Origin: Clostridium chromiireducens
GTDB taxonomy: Bacteria > Bacillota > Clostridia > Clostridiales > Clostridiaceae
Length of the DNA stretch: 64,000 bases
Direction of reading: 5' to 3'
NCBI RefSeq assembly: GCF_002029255.1
Contig: NZ_MZGT01000002.1
Coordinates: 62,001-126,000, forward strand
The translations under genes were made by a program, and so were the position numbers. How positions within the stretch are numbered: the stretch's first letter is position 1; every line of letters starts with the position of its first letter. Shown piece after piece: positions 8,936 to 18,210 of the stretch. The notes beneath the pieces are model-generated. The model worked only from the letters and a program-made list of their open reading frames with translations. It searched no databases and was not told where the DNA came from.

Positions 8936-11917
8936 ATGGTTATAATAATGAAAGAAGTTGTAGCTAGAAAAGTTAAACAGTCTGCAGAGCAGAGCTTAAG
9001 AGAAATATTTAATGAAAGGATTGAAAAGCAAGCTGTTATAGATGGTATATTCTATGATAGTACATATAAGAAGGCAGTGGGCGTTGCTAATTTACCAATT
9101 AAAATTCCTGTTACCTTAGAAATGTTTAAGAGTCGAGAAATAGCTGTACTGTTAGATAGAATTTTAGAAGAAAATGAATTTGTAATCATTAGACTTACTA
9201 AAAATATAGATGATACTACTTTATTAGCATGTAACAAGGGATTAATTACTGAAATGACCTTAGACCTTGAGGTTAGCAATAAGATAAACAGTATATTACA
9301 AAAGATAACCTATGGTGTGGGAACTATAAATGAAGATGGAGAGCACGAAATAGATTTATTAGCTCCAGCTCCAGGACCACATTTTTACACAAATTTATTG
9401 TTAGGAAATAGAATTAAGTTTTCTCATCCATTACAAACTACTCCAAAGAGCGTAGTAGATAAGCTAGGAAGAGGAAGCTTTAGATCTCATGCCGCTACTC
9501 AAGTATTAGCTACAAGATGGGATATGCTTCAAGAGGAAAATGGTTTTCCTGCAAGCCGTCAGTTTTATTTGGTGGAAGATGGAAAGCAAATATTTTATTC
9601 AGCAAATGTCACTGATGAAAATATAGAATCTGGTAAATGTATTCATTCTCAAAATCACACTAAGATTATTTATAAGACTAAGTGCGGATTAGAGGTTGAA
9701 AGATTAATATTCTTACTTCCTCAAGAAGAGAACATGCCTATAGCTGTTGAGGCGCAACAAATTAAAATAAAGAATAATACAAATAGAATAAGGAATATTA
9801 AAATCGTTTATACAGGTATGTTTGGAAGTGCTGCTCCGGGTGCATTGATGGAAGATGTTTTATACAGTAATGTAATTATGCAGGCAAAGGTATTGGTTGA
9901 TGATGAAGGATCTGTAATGGCTATATCTTCAGATTATTATCCAATGTATACAAGTGGCGACTACAGATTTCATACTATGATTACCCATACTGAAAAAGGA
10001 TCTATACTTCCTAAGGAGTTTTGTACAAGTTATAGTGAATTCGTGGGAAGTGGTTCGTTGGAAAGACCGGAAGGGTTATACAAACTTAGCAGCAATTTAA
10101 ATAGAAAAGGACCAGGTTTCTTTGCTGTTAGCAGTCAGATTACAATACAACCGTTAGCTGAAATTTCTATTGATAATTTAACTGGATTAGTTTCAACTAA
10201 GACAAATGATAATTTTGATGGAAATACCTTTAAAACTGAGGTACAAAATCTAATTATTAAGTATAGCAATGAAAAAGAGATTCAAAATGCGTTTAATAAA
10301 AGTATTAACCTTATTAATGAATACAGCAGTTATCTGCAAGTTATTTCAGGGGACAAGCAATTTGATACTTATGTTAACAAGAATCTACCTTTTCAAGTGC
10401 TGTATCAAACCTTTGTATCACGTTCTTTTGACCAAACACAAAAGGGTTACAGAGAAATTGGATTTAGAGAAATTCAAGACATTTATGCATCTATGTACTA
10501 TTTTATAGGAATGGGTGAAAAAGAGCTTGCAAAAAATTTGATAAAGGAATGGGCTGAAAAGGTATTTGAATTTGGTTATGCTTACCATAACTTTTTCTGG
10601 GTTGGTAAAGAACCAGGAAAATGGTCTGATGATGGATTGTGGTTAATTCAGGCTGTATATAGATATATAAATATTACTGGTGATACTGCATTCCTAGATG
10701 AAGAGTTAAGTATAGGAGGAAGCAATCCAATAAAGAAAAGAAGCTTATATGATACCATTAAAGCTATTTTAAGATATTCAGGAGAGATTTCAATAGGAAA
10801 ACATGGAATACCTCTACTTGATTTTGCAGATTGGAATGACTGTCTAAAGCTTGACACTGATTTTATTAATGGTGTTGAAAAAGAGAGAAGATACAAGGAA
10901 CAGATAGCTAGAACCGGAAGAGATGGAGAGCCATTTGAAAGTGATTATTCTGAAAGTGTTATGAATGGATTCCTATTAAAGGTTGCTATGGACGAAATGA
11001 TTGAAATTGGAAAGCAGAAAGAAGATACATTATATTTAAGTAACCTTGAGAAGGCTTCTAATAAACTTTATGATAATCTGCAACAATATGCTTGGAAGGA
11101 TGATTTCTTTGCAAGGGTTTTATTTAATAGATACAAAAATGGAGAGTTCACTTATCTTGGTGCTAAAGGAGATAAACTTTCAGCAGATCCAAATAAAGAT
11201 GGCACATATTTCTTAAATTCGTTTAGTTGGGCAATTTTATCTAATTCTGCGACAGAAGAACAAATTAAAATAATGCTTGAATCTATAGAGACTCATTTAA
11301 AAACTCCTTATGGATTAAAGCTTATTAGTCCAACAGATTTAGAGAAGGTTGCAACTGGAACTGCAACAGGAGAATATTTCCCAGGGGATAGAGAAAATGG
11401 GGGAATATTTAAGCATGCTACAATGATGGCTACTAGTGCTATGCTAAAAGCTGCTAAGATGGTTGAAAGTGATGAATTAGCAAGAAAGCTAACTAGTACA
11501 GCATATTGGATGATAAATCTAGTTTTACCTTACAACACAATGAAACATCCATATGAAACATGTGGAAATCCAAGATTCTGTACTCAATATAACAATAGTG
11601 ATACAGGTGAAAATATAGGACCTACACTTAGTGGTACTTCTACTTGGCTTACACTATCATTATTTGATGCATTTGGTGTTGAATACACAGCAAGAGGTAT
11701 TGAGATAAATCCAATACTTGCGGAAGAACAAGAATCACTAAACTTGATTCTTAAAACTGGTAAGGCTAGCTATAATATTATGATTTCAAAACCTGAAGGT
11801 TTTTATAGAATGAAAGATTCTTTATATTCTATAAAAGTTGATGGTGAAAAAATTGAAGGTAATATTCTAAAGAATTTTGAAGATGGTAAAGAGCATAATG
11901 TAGAGATAATCTTCTAA
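8936..11917 (+). CDS. cdp: Cellodextrin phosphorylase (GH94)
   Basis: A cytoplasmic enzyme that phosphorolyses cellodextrins to glucose 1-phosphate and a shortened chain, saving ATP compared with hydrolysis. The 993 residues agree along the whole length with my memory of the C. thermocellum enzyme (about 984 residues). Shared blocks include APGPHFY, LQTTPKSVVDK, GRGSFRSHAATQVLATR, QKGYREIGFREIQD, YLGAKGDKLSADPN and YFPGDRENGG. The DWND motif that carries the catalytic acid is at residues 632-635. There is no signal peptide. It precedes two further phosphorylase genes and is probably transcribed with them. ATG 8936 and ATG 8948 are both possible starts. It is the best-supported enzyme call of the three phosphorylases. 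Confidence 0.94.
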   Translation: MVIIMKEVVARKVKQSAEQSLREIFNERIEKQAVIDGIFYDSTYKKAVGVANLPIKIPVTLEMFKSREIAVLLDRILEENEFVIIRLTKNIDDTTLLACNKGLITEMTLDLEVSNKINSILQKITYGVGTINEDGEHEIDLLAPAPGPHFYTNLLLGNRIKFSHPLQTTPKSVVDKLGRGSFRSHAATQVLATRWDMLQEENGFPASRQFYLVEDGKQIFYSANVTDENIESGKCIHSQNHTKIIYKTKCGLEVERLIFLLPQEENMPIAVEAQQIKIKNNTNRIRNIKIVYTGMFGSAAPGALMEDVLYSNVIMQAKVLVDDEGSVMAISSDYYPMYTSGDYRFHTMITHTEKGSILPKEFCTSYSEFVGSGSLERPEGLYKLSSNLNRKGPGFFAVSSQITIQPLAEISIDNLTGLVSTKTNDNFDGNTFKTEVQNLIIKYSNEKEIQNAFNKSINLINEYSSYLQVISGDKQFDTYVNKNLPFQVLYQTFVSRSFDQTQKGYREIGFREIQDIYASMYYFIGMGEKELAKNLIKEWAEKVFEFGYAYHNFFWVGKEPGKWSDDGLWLIQAVYRYINITGDTAFLDEELSIGGSNPIKKRSLYDTIKAILRYSGEISIGKHGIPLLDFADWNDCLKLDTDFINGVEKERRYKEQIARTGRDGEPFESDYSESVMNGFLLKVAMDEMIEIGKQKEDTLYLSNLEKASNKLYDNLQQYAWKDDFFARVLFNRYKNGEFTYLGAKGDKLSADPNKDGTYFLNSFSWAILSNSATEEQIKIMLESIETHLKTPYGLKLISPTDLEKVATGTATGEYFPGDRENGGIFKHATMMATSAMLKAAKMVESDELARKLTSTAYWMINLVLPYNTMKHPYETCGNPRFCTQYNNSDTGENIGPTLSGTSTWLTLSLFDAFGVEYTARGIEINPILAEEQESLNLILKTGKASYNIMISKPEGFYRMKDSLYSIKVDGEKIEGNILKNFEDGKEHNVEIIF

Positions 11918-11927
11918 ATATAAGCAG

Positions 11928-11990
11928 TGCTAAGGTGTGAAAAGTAAAAGTTTTTCGTGGACTTAAATACTACTAATTACCACCTTAGCA
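11928..11990 (+). repeat. Inverted repeat between phosphorylase genes
   Basis: TGCTAAGGTG at 11928 and CACCTTAGCA at 11981 are perfect complements separated by 43 bases. No T run follows, so it is not a standard terminator. It could be an mRNA-stability stem or a protein-binding site. Confidence 0.5.
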
Positions 11991-12059
11991 GTAACTATTG
12001 GAACTAAATTGATTATCAAAGAAAGATGGAAGTATGACCTGTAGATAAGAGGTGTTTTT

Positions 12060-15000
12060 ATGAAGGAAAAAAATGAAATTAAGAAGGATTATATAGATGA
12101 ACTAGGATTTTATGTTATAGAAGATTATGATAAAAAAGCTCCTTTTGCTAGTTTTTTATCAGGTATTGCGGGTGTAGAAGGAATACCTATGTGGTCATTT
12201 TACGTTAATAGAGGACAAGCGATAAGCAGCATTGGAATAAGGGATAAAAGTAATTGTATAATGGAGTTTTTTCCAGCTAATGAAGCTTATAAAATGGTGT
12301 ACAGTAACGGATTTAGAACTTTTATAAAGCTTAGAAATAATGAAGAGGAATTTATTTTTGAACCATTTTCTATGACTATAAATGAGAATATAAAAAGAAT
12401 AATAAAAATAAAGAATAATGAATTAAGATTAGTTGAAATAAATAGCGAATTAAATTTAAATATTGAAATAACCTACTTTACAATTCCGAACGAAGATTTT
12501 TCAGCACTCGGAAGAAAAGTAGAAGTTGTAAATACATCTAATGTGAAAATAGAAATAGAAATATTAGATGGATTATCTGCTATATTACCATATGGATCTG
12601 ATAATGCAACATACAAAGGAATCGGAAATACGTTAAGAAGTTACATGCAGGGAGAAATTAAAGAAGATGGGACTGCTATGTATAAGTTAAGATCTTCTAC
12701 TGAAGACACAGCTCAAATGGGCACAGTAGAAAATAGTTATTTTTATGTAGCCTTTGATGAAAATGAAGATATATTAAATCCAATAGTTGATTCGGAGAAT
12801 ATATTTGGATATGATACATCTTTAAAAGAACCATTAGAATTTAAAAATAATACTATTGGAGAATTACTGAAGGCTAATAATATTTCTTATAATAAAGTTC
12901 CTTGTGCATTTACAGGAAAAGCAATGCGCTTAGAAGGAAATAATACAACCTGCATATATAGTTATATAGGATATATGAATAATAGTGATGATGTTAAGAA
13001 ATCATTGAAGAAAATATGCAATAAAAGTTATTTCGATATGAAAATAATTGAAAGTAATGGACTAATAGATAATATTAGCAACCATGTGGATACTAAAACT
13101 GCATATCCACTATTTGATGATTATATCAAACAATGTTATATAGATAATGTTTTAAGAGGCGGATATCCATTAGAGTTTGGGAATAGAGATAAAAAGATAT
13201 ATTATGTATATTCTAGAAAACATGGAGATTTAGAAAGAGACTATAACTTCTTTAGTATAGAACCTAATTTCTATTCTCAAGGAAATGGAAACTTTAGAGA
13301 TGTAAATCAAAATAGAAGAATGGATGTATATATTCACTCATTTACAGGAGCAGAAAATATTAAATTATTTAGTGATTTGATACAGCTCGATGGTTATAAT
13401 CCTTTAGTCATTAAAGGAAAGAAATTCTATGTAGAGGAAAACAAAAAAGAAAATATATCTAATTTAGTTAGTGTATATGAAAATGAAGAATTGGTAAAAA
13501 CTTTAGTTAATAAATTCACTATAGGGGAATTGTATTCTTCATTAAGAAATATAAACGGAATCGAAAGTAAAAAAATCAATGAAATCATGAACGATATTAT
13601 AGAAATGTGTAGTGAAACTGTAGAGATAGACTTTGGTGAAGGCTTCTGGAGTGACCACTGGACTTATAATCTTGATTTAATAGAAGAGTATTTAGACGTT
13701 TATCCGGACAAGATAAAAGAATTACTAATTAAGGATGAAAGTTATAAATTTTATAATTCTCCAGAGTACGTTTTACCTAGAAAAGATAAATATACTATTG
13801 AAAATGGAAAAGTTAGACAATATTTAGCTTTAGCAAAAAAGGAGAATATATGTCATAACTGGATCGTTGATAGCAATGGTAATTTATATAAAACAAATTT
13901 ATTTGCAAAGTTATTAGTTCTTGCAGGAATAAAATTTATGACTTTAGATCCTATGGGATTTGGAATAGAGATGGAAGCTGGAAAACCAGGTTGGAATGAC
14001 GCTATGAATGGACTTCCAGGATTGCTAGGATCAAATTTTTCAGAAACAGCAGAGTTAAAAAGATTATTGCTATTTATAAAGGAAAATTTAGATGTTGTAG
14101 AAGATTCAATAAAATTGCCAGAAGAATTTTATAAAGTCATATGTGAAGTAGAAGAAATTCTTTCGTTAAATTTAAATGAGGAATTAAGTCAATTAGAATA
14201 TTGGGACAAAGTTTCAACAATAAGAGAAGAGTACAGGGAAAAAATACAATATTCAATAAGTGGAAATAATTTGGATTTAGAAGTAACAGTTATTGAAAGT
14301 ATAATTAATAAAATGCTTTCTAAGATTGATTTAGGAATTGAGAAAGCAAAGAAAATGAATGAAGGTAAGATTCCTACATTTATGTATTATGACGTAAGTA
14401 AATATGAAATAGACAATGACAAAGTAATAAAACCATTAGAGTTTAAAATTAATTTCTTACCATTATTTTTAGAAGGACCTACCAGATATTTTAAGACAAA
14501 ATTAGATTATGTTGAAAAGCATGAATTATATAAATCTATTAAGGAAAGTAATGTTTATGATAAAAAATTAAACATGTACAAAACTTCAGAATCCTTGGAA
14601 GATATATCGTTTGAAATAGGAAGAGCAAGAAGTTTTACAGCTGGTTGGCTTGAAAGAGAATCAATATTTATGCACATGGAATTTAAATATATTTTAGAAT
14701 TAATAAAAAATGGATTATACGAAGAATTCTTTGATGATATAAGAACAGCAATGCCACCGTTTATGAATCCAGAAGTATATGGAAGAAGTATACTAGAAAA
14801 TTCATCGTTTATTGCAAGTAGCAGCAATCCGGATGAAAGAACTCATGGAAGAGGTTTTGTAGCAAGATTAAGTGGGACGACTGTAGAAATGTTAAATATT
14901 TGGAAAATGATGATGGTTGGAGAAAAGCTATTTGCATATGAAGATGGAATTCTAAAATTTAAATTAAATCCTATTTTAACAAAAGATTTCTTTAAAGATA

Positions 15001-15218
15001 GTAAGTTGATTACTACAATTTTAGGTAATATAAAACTTGTCTATATAAATACAAATAACAAAAATACTTTTGGGCATGAAAAAGGAATAATAGGAGAAAT
15101 TACTTTAGTTGATGCAAACAATAATATAAGTAAATTTGAAGGAAATGAAATATGTGGAGAATTTGCTGAGAAAATTAGAAATGGTAAAATAGCAGAAATT
15201 CAAGTTACTATTTTATAA
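12060..15218 (+). CDS. Large clan GH-Q phosphorylase, GH161/GH149-like (candidate beta-1,3-oligoglucan phosphorylase)
   Basis: A 1052-residue cytoplasmic protein with no signal peptide, of the large phosphorylase type once filed under cellobiose phosphorylase. The catalytic-loop region reads AGKPGWNDAMNGLPG, with Trp645, Asn646 and Asp647. The DWND of GH94 enzymes is thus GWND here, keeping the second Asp. Other marked stretches are FGEGFWSDHWTYNLD, RGGYPLEFG and SSNPDERTHGRGFVARLSG. Length and context between a cellodextrin phosphorylase and a laminaribiose-phosphorylase-like gene favour a beta-1,3-oligoglucan phosphorylase (GH161 or GH149). The family call rests on memory of general features. 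A beta-1,2- or mixed-linkage oligosaccharide substrate is possible. The ribosome site is AAGAGGTG. Confidence 0.6.
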   Translation: MKEKNEIKKDYIDELGFYVIEDYDKKAPFASFLSGIAGVEGIPMWSFYVNRGQAISSIGIRDKSNCIMEFFPANEAYKMVYSNGFRTFIKLRNNEEEFIFEPFSMTINENIKRIIKIKNNELRLVEINSELNLNIEITYFTIPNEDFSALGRKVEVVNTSNVKIEIEILDGLSAILPYGSDNATYKGIGNTLRSYMQGEIKEDGTAMYKLRSSTEDTAQMGTVENSYFYVAFDENEDILNPIVDSENIFGYDTSLKEPLEFKNNTIGELLKANNISYNKVPCAFTGKAMRLEGNNTTCIYSYIGYMNNSDDVKKSLKKICNKSYFDMKIIESNGLIDNISNHVDTKTAYPLFDDYIKQCYIDNVLRGGYPLEFGNRDKKIYYVYSRKHGDLERDYNFFSIEPNFYSQGNGNFRDVNQNRRMDVYIHSFTGAENIKLFSDLIQLDGYNPLVIKGKKFYVEENKKENISNLVSVYENEELVKTLVNKFTIGELYSSLRNINGIESKKINEIMNDIIEMCSETVEIDFGEGFWSDHWTYNLDLIEEYLDVYPDKIKELLIKDESYKFYNSPEYVLPRKDKYTIENGKVRQYLALAKKENICHNWIVDSNGNLYKTNLFAKLLVLAGIKFMTLDPMGFGIEMEAGKPGWNDAMNGLPGLLGSNFSETAELKRLLLFIKENLDVVEDSIKLPEEFYKVICEVEEILSLNLNEELSQLEYWDKVSTIREEYREKIQYSISGNNLDLEVTVIESIINKMLSKIDLGIEKAKKMNEGKIPTFMYYDVSKYEIDNDKVIKPLEFKINFLPLFLEGPTRYFKTKLDYVEKHELYKSIKESNVYDKKLNMYKTSESLEDISFEIGRARSFTAGWLERESIFMHMEFKYILELIKNGLYEEFFDDIRTAMPPFMNPEVYGRSILENSSFIASSSNPDERTHGRGFVARLSGTTVEMLNIWKMMMVGEKLFAYEDGILKFKLNPILTKDFFKDSKLITTILGNIKLVYINTNNKNTFGHEKGIIGEITLVDANNNISKFEGNEICGEFAEKIRNGKIAEIQVTIL

Positions 15219-15263
15219 TCAAGTAGCAAAATAATTAATATAATATAAAGGCGGTTTTACAAT

Positions 15264-17966
15264 ATGGCAAATTGTGAATTTTTAAATAATAAGGGAACTT
15301 TTAAACTAAAAAATCCGGAGAATAATAGCTATATGTATTTTCCAATTGCAAATGAGGCAGGAGTTATGTCTAGTATAACGCCAACTTTAAATGGCGATTG
15401 TAAAATGAATCAAAACACATTTTTACTTGCTCCAGTAAGCAGTGAAGAACTTCATAATAATAAATCTTCAAGAAATTTTTGGGTATATATAGATGGATTA
15501 GGAGCATGGTCAGCAACAGGAGTTTCAGCAGCTCAACAAGCAGAAGCTTTTAGTGAGGATAAAGAAGAAACTGAATTAGAAGCTGGAATCATGTGGCATA
15601 AAATAGCTAGAGAATCAAAGAAATACAACATAAAAAGTGAGATAGTATCATTTGTACCTTCTACTGATGACAAAATAGAATTGATGAAAGTAACGATTAC
15701 TAACACAAGTAATGAAGCTAAAAAAGTAACTGCAACTGCAGCGATACCATTATATTGTCGTTCAGCAGATAATCTTAGAGATCATAGACATGTAACTTCT
15801 CTTTTAAATAGGATAGAAACTATAGATGATGGAATTATAGTGAATCCTACATTGACATTTGATGAAAGAGGACATAAGAAAAATACTGTTGTTTATGGAG
15901 TAGTTGCAGCAACAGGTGATGGAGAAAAGCCAGTAAGTTTCTGTCCAATAGTAGAAGAATATATTGGAGAAGGTGGATCTTTTGAAATTCCAAAGAGCAT
16001 TTTATTAAATGAAGAATTCAAGGTTAAGGCTAATGCTAAGCTAGAAGGCTATGAAGCAATTGGCGCTATACGTTTTGAAGATGCAATAATTGAAGCAAAT
16101 GAATCTAAAACATTTATTGTAGCAATAGGATTTGGAGATTCTAAATCTGATTTTAATAGTATTGCTGAAAGCCATTTGAAAGAAATCGCTTTTGATAAGC
16201 TTCTTGAGGAAACTAAAGCATATTGGGATAAAAAAATTAATATTTCATATGAAACAGAGGATAAACAATTTGATAATTGGATGTATTGGGTTAATTTCCA
16301 ACCAATGCTTAGAAGGATTTATGGCTGTTCATTCTTGCCACATCATGATTACGGTAAGGGCGGAAGAGGCTGGAGAGATTTATGGCAAGATTGCTTAGCC
16401 TTATTAGCAATGGATCCAAGTGGAGTTCGTGGCATGCTTTTAGATAATTTTGGTGGAGTTCGTTTTGATGGAACTAATGCTACAATTATTGGAACAAAAC
16501 AGGGTGAGTTTATTGCAGATAGAAATAATATAACACGTGTTTGGATGGATCATGGAGCATGGCCATTCTTAACTACTAAACTTTATATAGAACAAACTGG
16601 AGATATAGAATTTCTTTTAGAGAAACAAAGTTATTTTAAAGATCTACAAGTTGAAAGAGGAACAGAAAAAGATACTTTATGGGACTTAAGCCAAGGAAAT
16701 AAAATTCTTGCAGAAAATTTAGAAGAATACAAAGGAACAATTTTAGAACATCTTTTAGTGCAACATTTAACAGCATTTTATGATGTTGGTGAGCACAATA
16801 ATTTAAAGTTACATGGTGCTGACTGGAATGATGCTCTTGATATGGCAGACGAAAAAGGTGAAAGTGTTGCATTTAGTTCACTTTACGGAGGAAATCTTGC
16901 AGATATTGCAGAGTTATTAAAGTATTTAAGGGATGTAAAAAATGTAAAAAATATAGATTTAGCTGAAGAATTACAAGTACTTTTAACTGGTAATAATGAA
17001 GTTTATGATAACGTAGAAGAAAAACAAAATATATTAAAAGATTATTGCAATAAGTGTAGACATAATATCAAAGGAAAAGTTGTTAATGTAGATTGTGATA
17101 AGCTAATCGCAAATGTTGAAGGAAAAGCAAATTGGCTTAAAGAACACATTCAAAAGAATGAGTGGATTACGAACAAAGAAGGATACAGTTGGTATAATGG
17201 CTATTATGATAATAATGCAAGACGCGTTGAAGGAGATGGAGAGTCAGGAACTCGTATGATGCTTACCGGACAAGTATTTACTATTATGAGCAAAACTGCA
17301 ACAGTAGAGCAAGTTGAAAGTATTATTAAAGCATCAGATAATTATCTTTATGATAACGCTGTTGGTGGTTATAGACTAAATACTAATTTTAATGAAATAA
17401 AAACCGATTTAGGAAGAATGTTTGGTTTTGCTTATGGACACAAAGAAAATGGAGCTGTATTTAGTCATATGGCTATTATGTATGCTAATGCACTTTATCA
17501 AAGAGGTTTTGCATTCGAAGGATTTAAAGTTATTGATACTCTTTATAATCACTGTAATAACTTTGATATTAGTAGAATATACCCAGGTGTGCCTGAGTAT
17601 ATAAATGAAAAAGGAAGAGGAATGTATAACTATTTAACTGGTTCAGCAAGCTGGTTAATACTTACTGTATTAACTGAGATGTTTGGTGTAAAAGGTGAAA
17701 TGGGTAACTTAGCATTTGAACCTAAAATTTTATTAAAGCAATTTGATGTTGAAAATAAAGCTGCTATTGAAATGAACTTTGCAGAAAGAAAGCTTAAGAT
17801 TGAATATATAAATGAAGGTAAAAAAGAATATGGTGATTATAGAGTAAAGGAAATTTATATAAATGGTGAAGAATATAAATTTAGCGAACAACCTGTTATT
17901 GATAGAAATGTAATAACTTCACTTGATGAAAATATTAAACATACAATAAAAGTTGTTCTTAAATAA
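15264..17966 (+). CDS. GH94 disaccharide phosphorylase, probably laminaribiose phosphorylase
   Basis: A 900-residue cytoplasmic phosphorylase. It has a GH94 N-terminal beta-sandwich (ANEAGVMSSITPTLNGD), an (alpha/alpha)6 barrel with GKGGRGWRDLWQDCLALLAM, and the DWND motif at residues 520-523 (HGADWNDALDMA). The C-terminal SGSASWLILT-like stretch is also typical. It lacks the N-terminus of cellobiose phosphorylases (about 810 residues), while the length fits laminaribiose phosphorylases (about 900). With beta-1,3-glucanases in the locus, the expected reaction is laminaribiose plus phosphate to glucose 1-phosphate plus glucose. The gap to the gene upstream is only 45 bases, so they share an operon. 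Substrate is inferred and cellobiose cannot be excluded. Confidence 0.7.
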   Translation: MANCEFLNNKGTFKLKNPENNSYMYFPIANEAGVMSSITPTLNGDCKMNQNTFLLAPVSSEELHNNKSSRNFWVYIDGLGAWSATGVSAAQQAEAFSEDKEETELEAGIMWHKIARESKKYNIKSEIVSFVPSTDDKIELMKVTITNTSNEAKKVTATAAIPLYCRSADNLRDHRHVTSLLNRIETIDDGIIVNPTLTFDERGHKKNTVVYGVVAATGDGEKPVSFCPIVEEYIGEGGSFEIPKSILLNEEFKVKANAKLEGYEAIGAIRFEDAIIEANESKTFIVAIGFGDSKSDFNSIAESHLKEIAFDKLLEETKAYWDKKINISYETEDKQFDNWMYWVNFQPMLRRIYGCSFLPHHDYGKGGRGWRDLWQDCLALLAMDPSGVRGMLLDNFGGVRFDGTNATIIGTKQGEFIADRNNITRVWMDHGAWPFLTTKLYIEQTGDIEFLLEKQSYFKDLQVERGTEKDTLWDLSQGNKILAENLEEYKGTILEHLLVQHLTAFYDVGEHNNLKLHGADWNDALDMADEKGESVAFSSLYGGNLADIAELLKYLRDVKNVKNIDLAEELQVLLTGNNEVYDNVEEKQNILKDYCNKCRHNIKGKVVNVDCDKLIANVEGKANWLKEHIQKNEWITNKEGYSWYNGYYDNNARRVEGDGESGTRMMLTGQVFTIMSKTATVEQVESIIKASDNYLYDNAVGGYRLNTNFNEIKTDLGRMFGFAYGHKENGAVFSHMAIMYANALYQRGFAFEGFKVIDTLYNHCNNFDISRIYPGVPEYINEKGRGMYNYLTGSASWLILTVLTEMFGVKGEMGNLAFEPKILLKQFDVENKAAIEMNFAERKLKIEYINEGKKEYGDYRVKEIYINGEEYKFSEQPVIDRNVITSLDENIKHTIKVVLK

Positions 17967-17986
17967 GATAAAGATGGTGAAAAGTG

Positions 17987-18107
17987 AATAATTAATGATG
18001 AATGATTAAGGAAGAAAAGCCTGTGGCTTTTCAAAATAATAATCGATTTAAAGATATTCCGAAGGAATATCCTCCTTAATCATTCATTATTCATCATTAA
18101 TTAAACG
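17987..18107. repeat. Nested-hairpin intergenic element, copy 1
   Basis: Long imperfect inverted ends (TTAATGATGAATGATTAAGGA-like from 17991 and its complement ending near 18103) enclose two perfect internal hairpins: GAAAAGCC/GGCTTTTC at 18014-18032 and GATATTCC/GGAATATC at 18053-18071. A second element of the same design lies at 51383-51485. It looks like a miniature palindromic element and may also end the phosphorylase transcript. Confidence 0.7.
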
Positions 18108-18174
18108 TGTCGCAGACATTTGTGTTCATTTAAAACTAGCACAACGCGTATGAATAATAGCTAAAAGTAAAAAT

Positions 18175-18189
18175 TTGTAAACGGTTGAT
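18175..18189 (+). promoter_or_regulatory. CcpA cre-like site before the beta-1,3-glucanase
   Basis: TTGTAAACGGTTGAT fits the cre consensus WTGNAANCGNWNNCW except for the C near the 3' end. It lies 22 bases before the start codon, where CcpA would repress by blocking transcription. Confidence 0.5.
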
Positions 18190-18210
18190 TAACAAGGAGG
18201 ATGTTTATTA

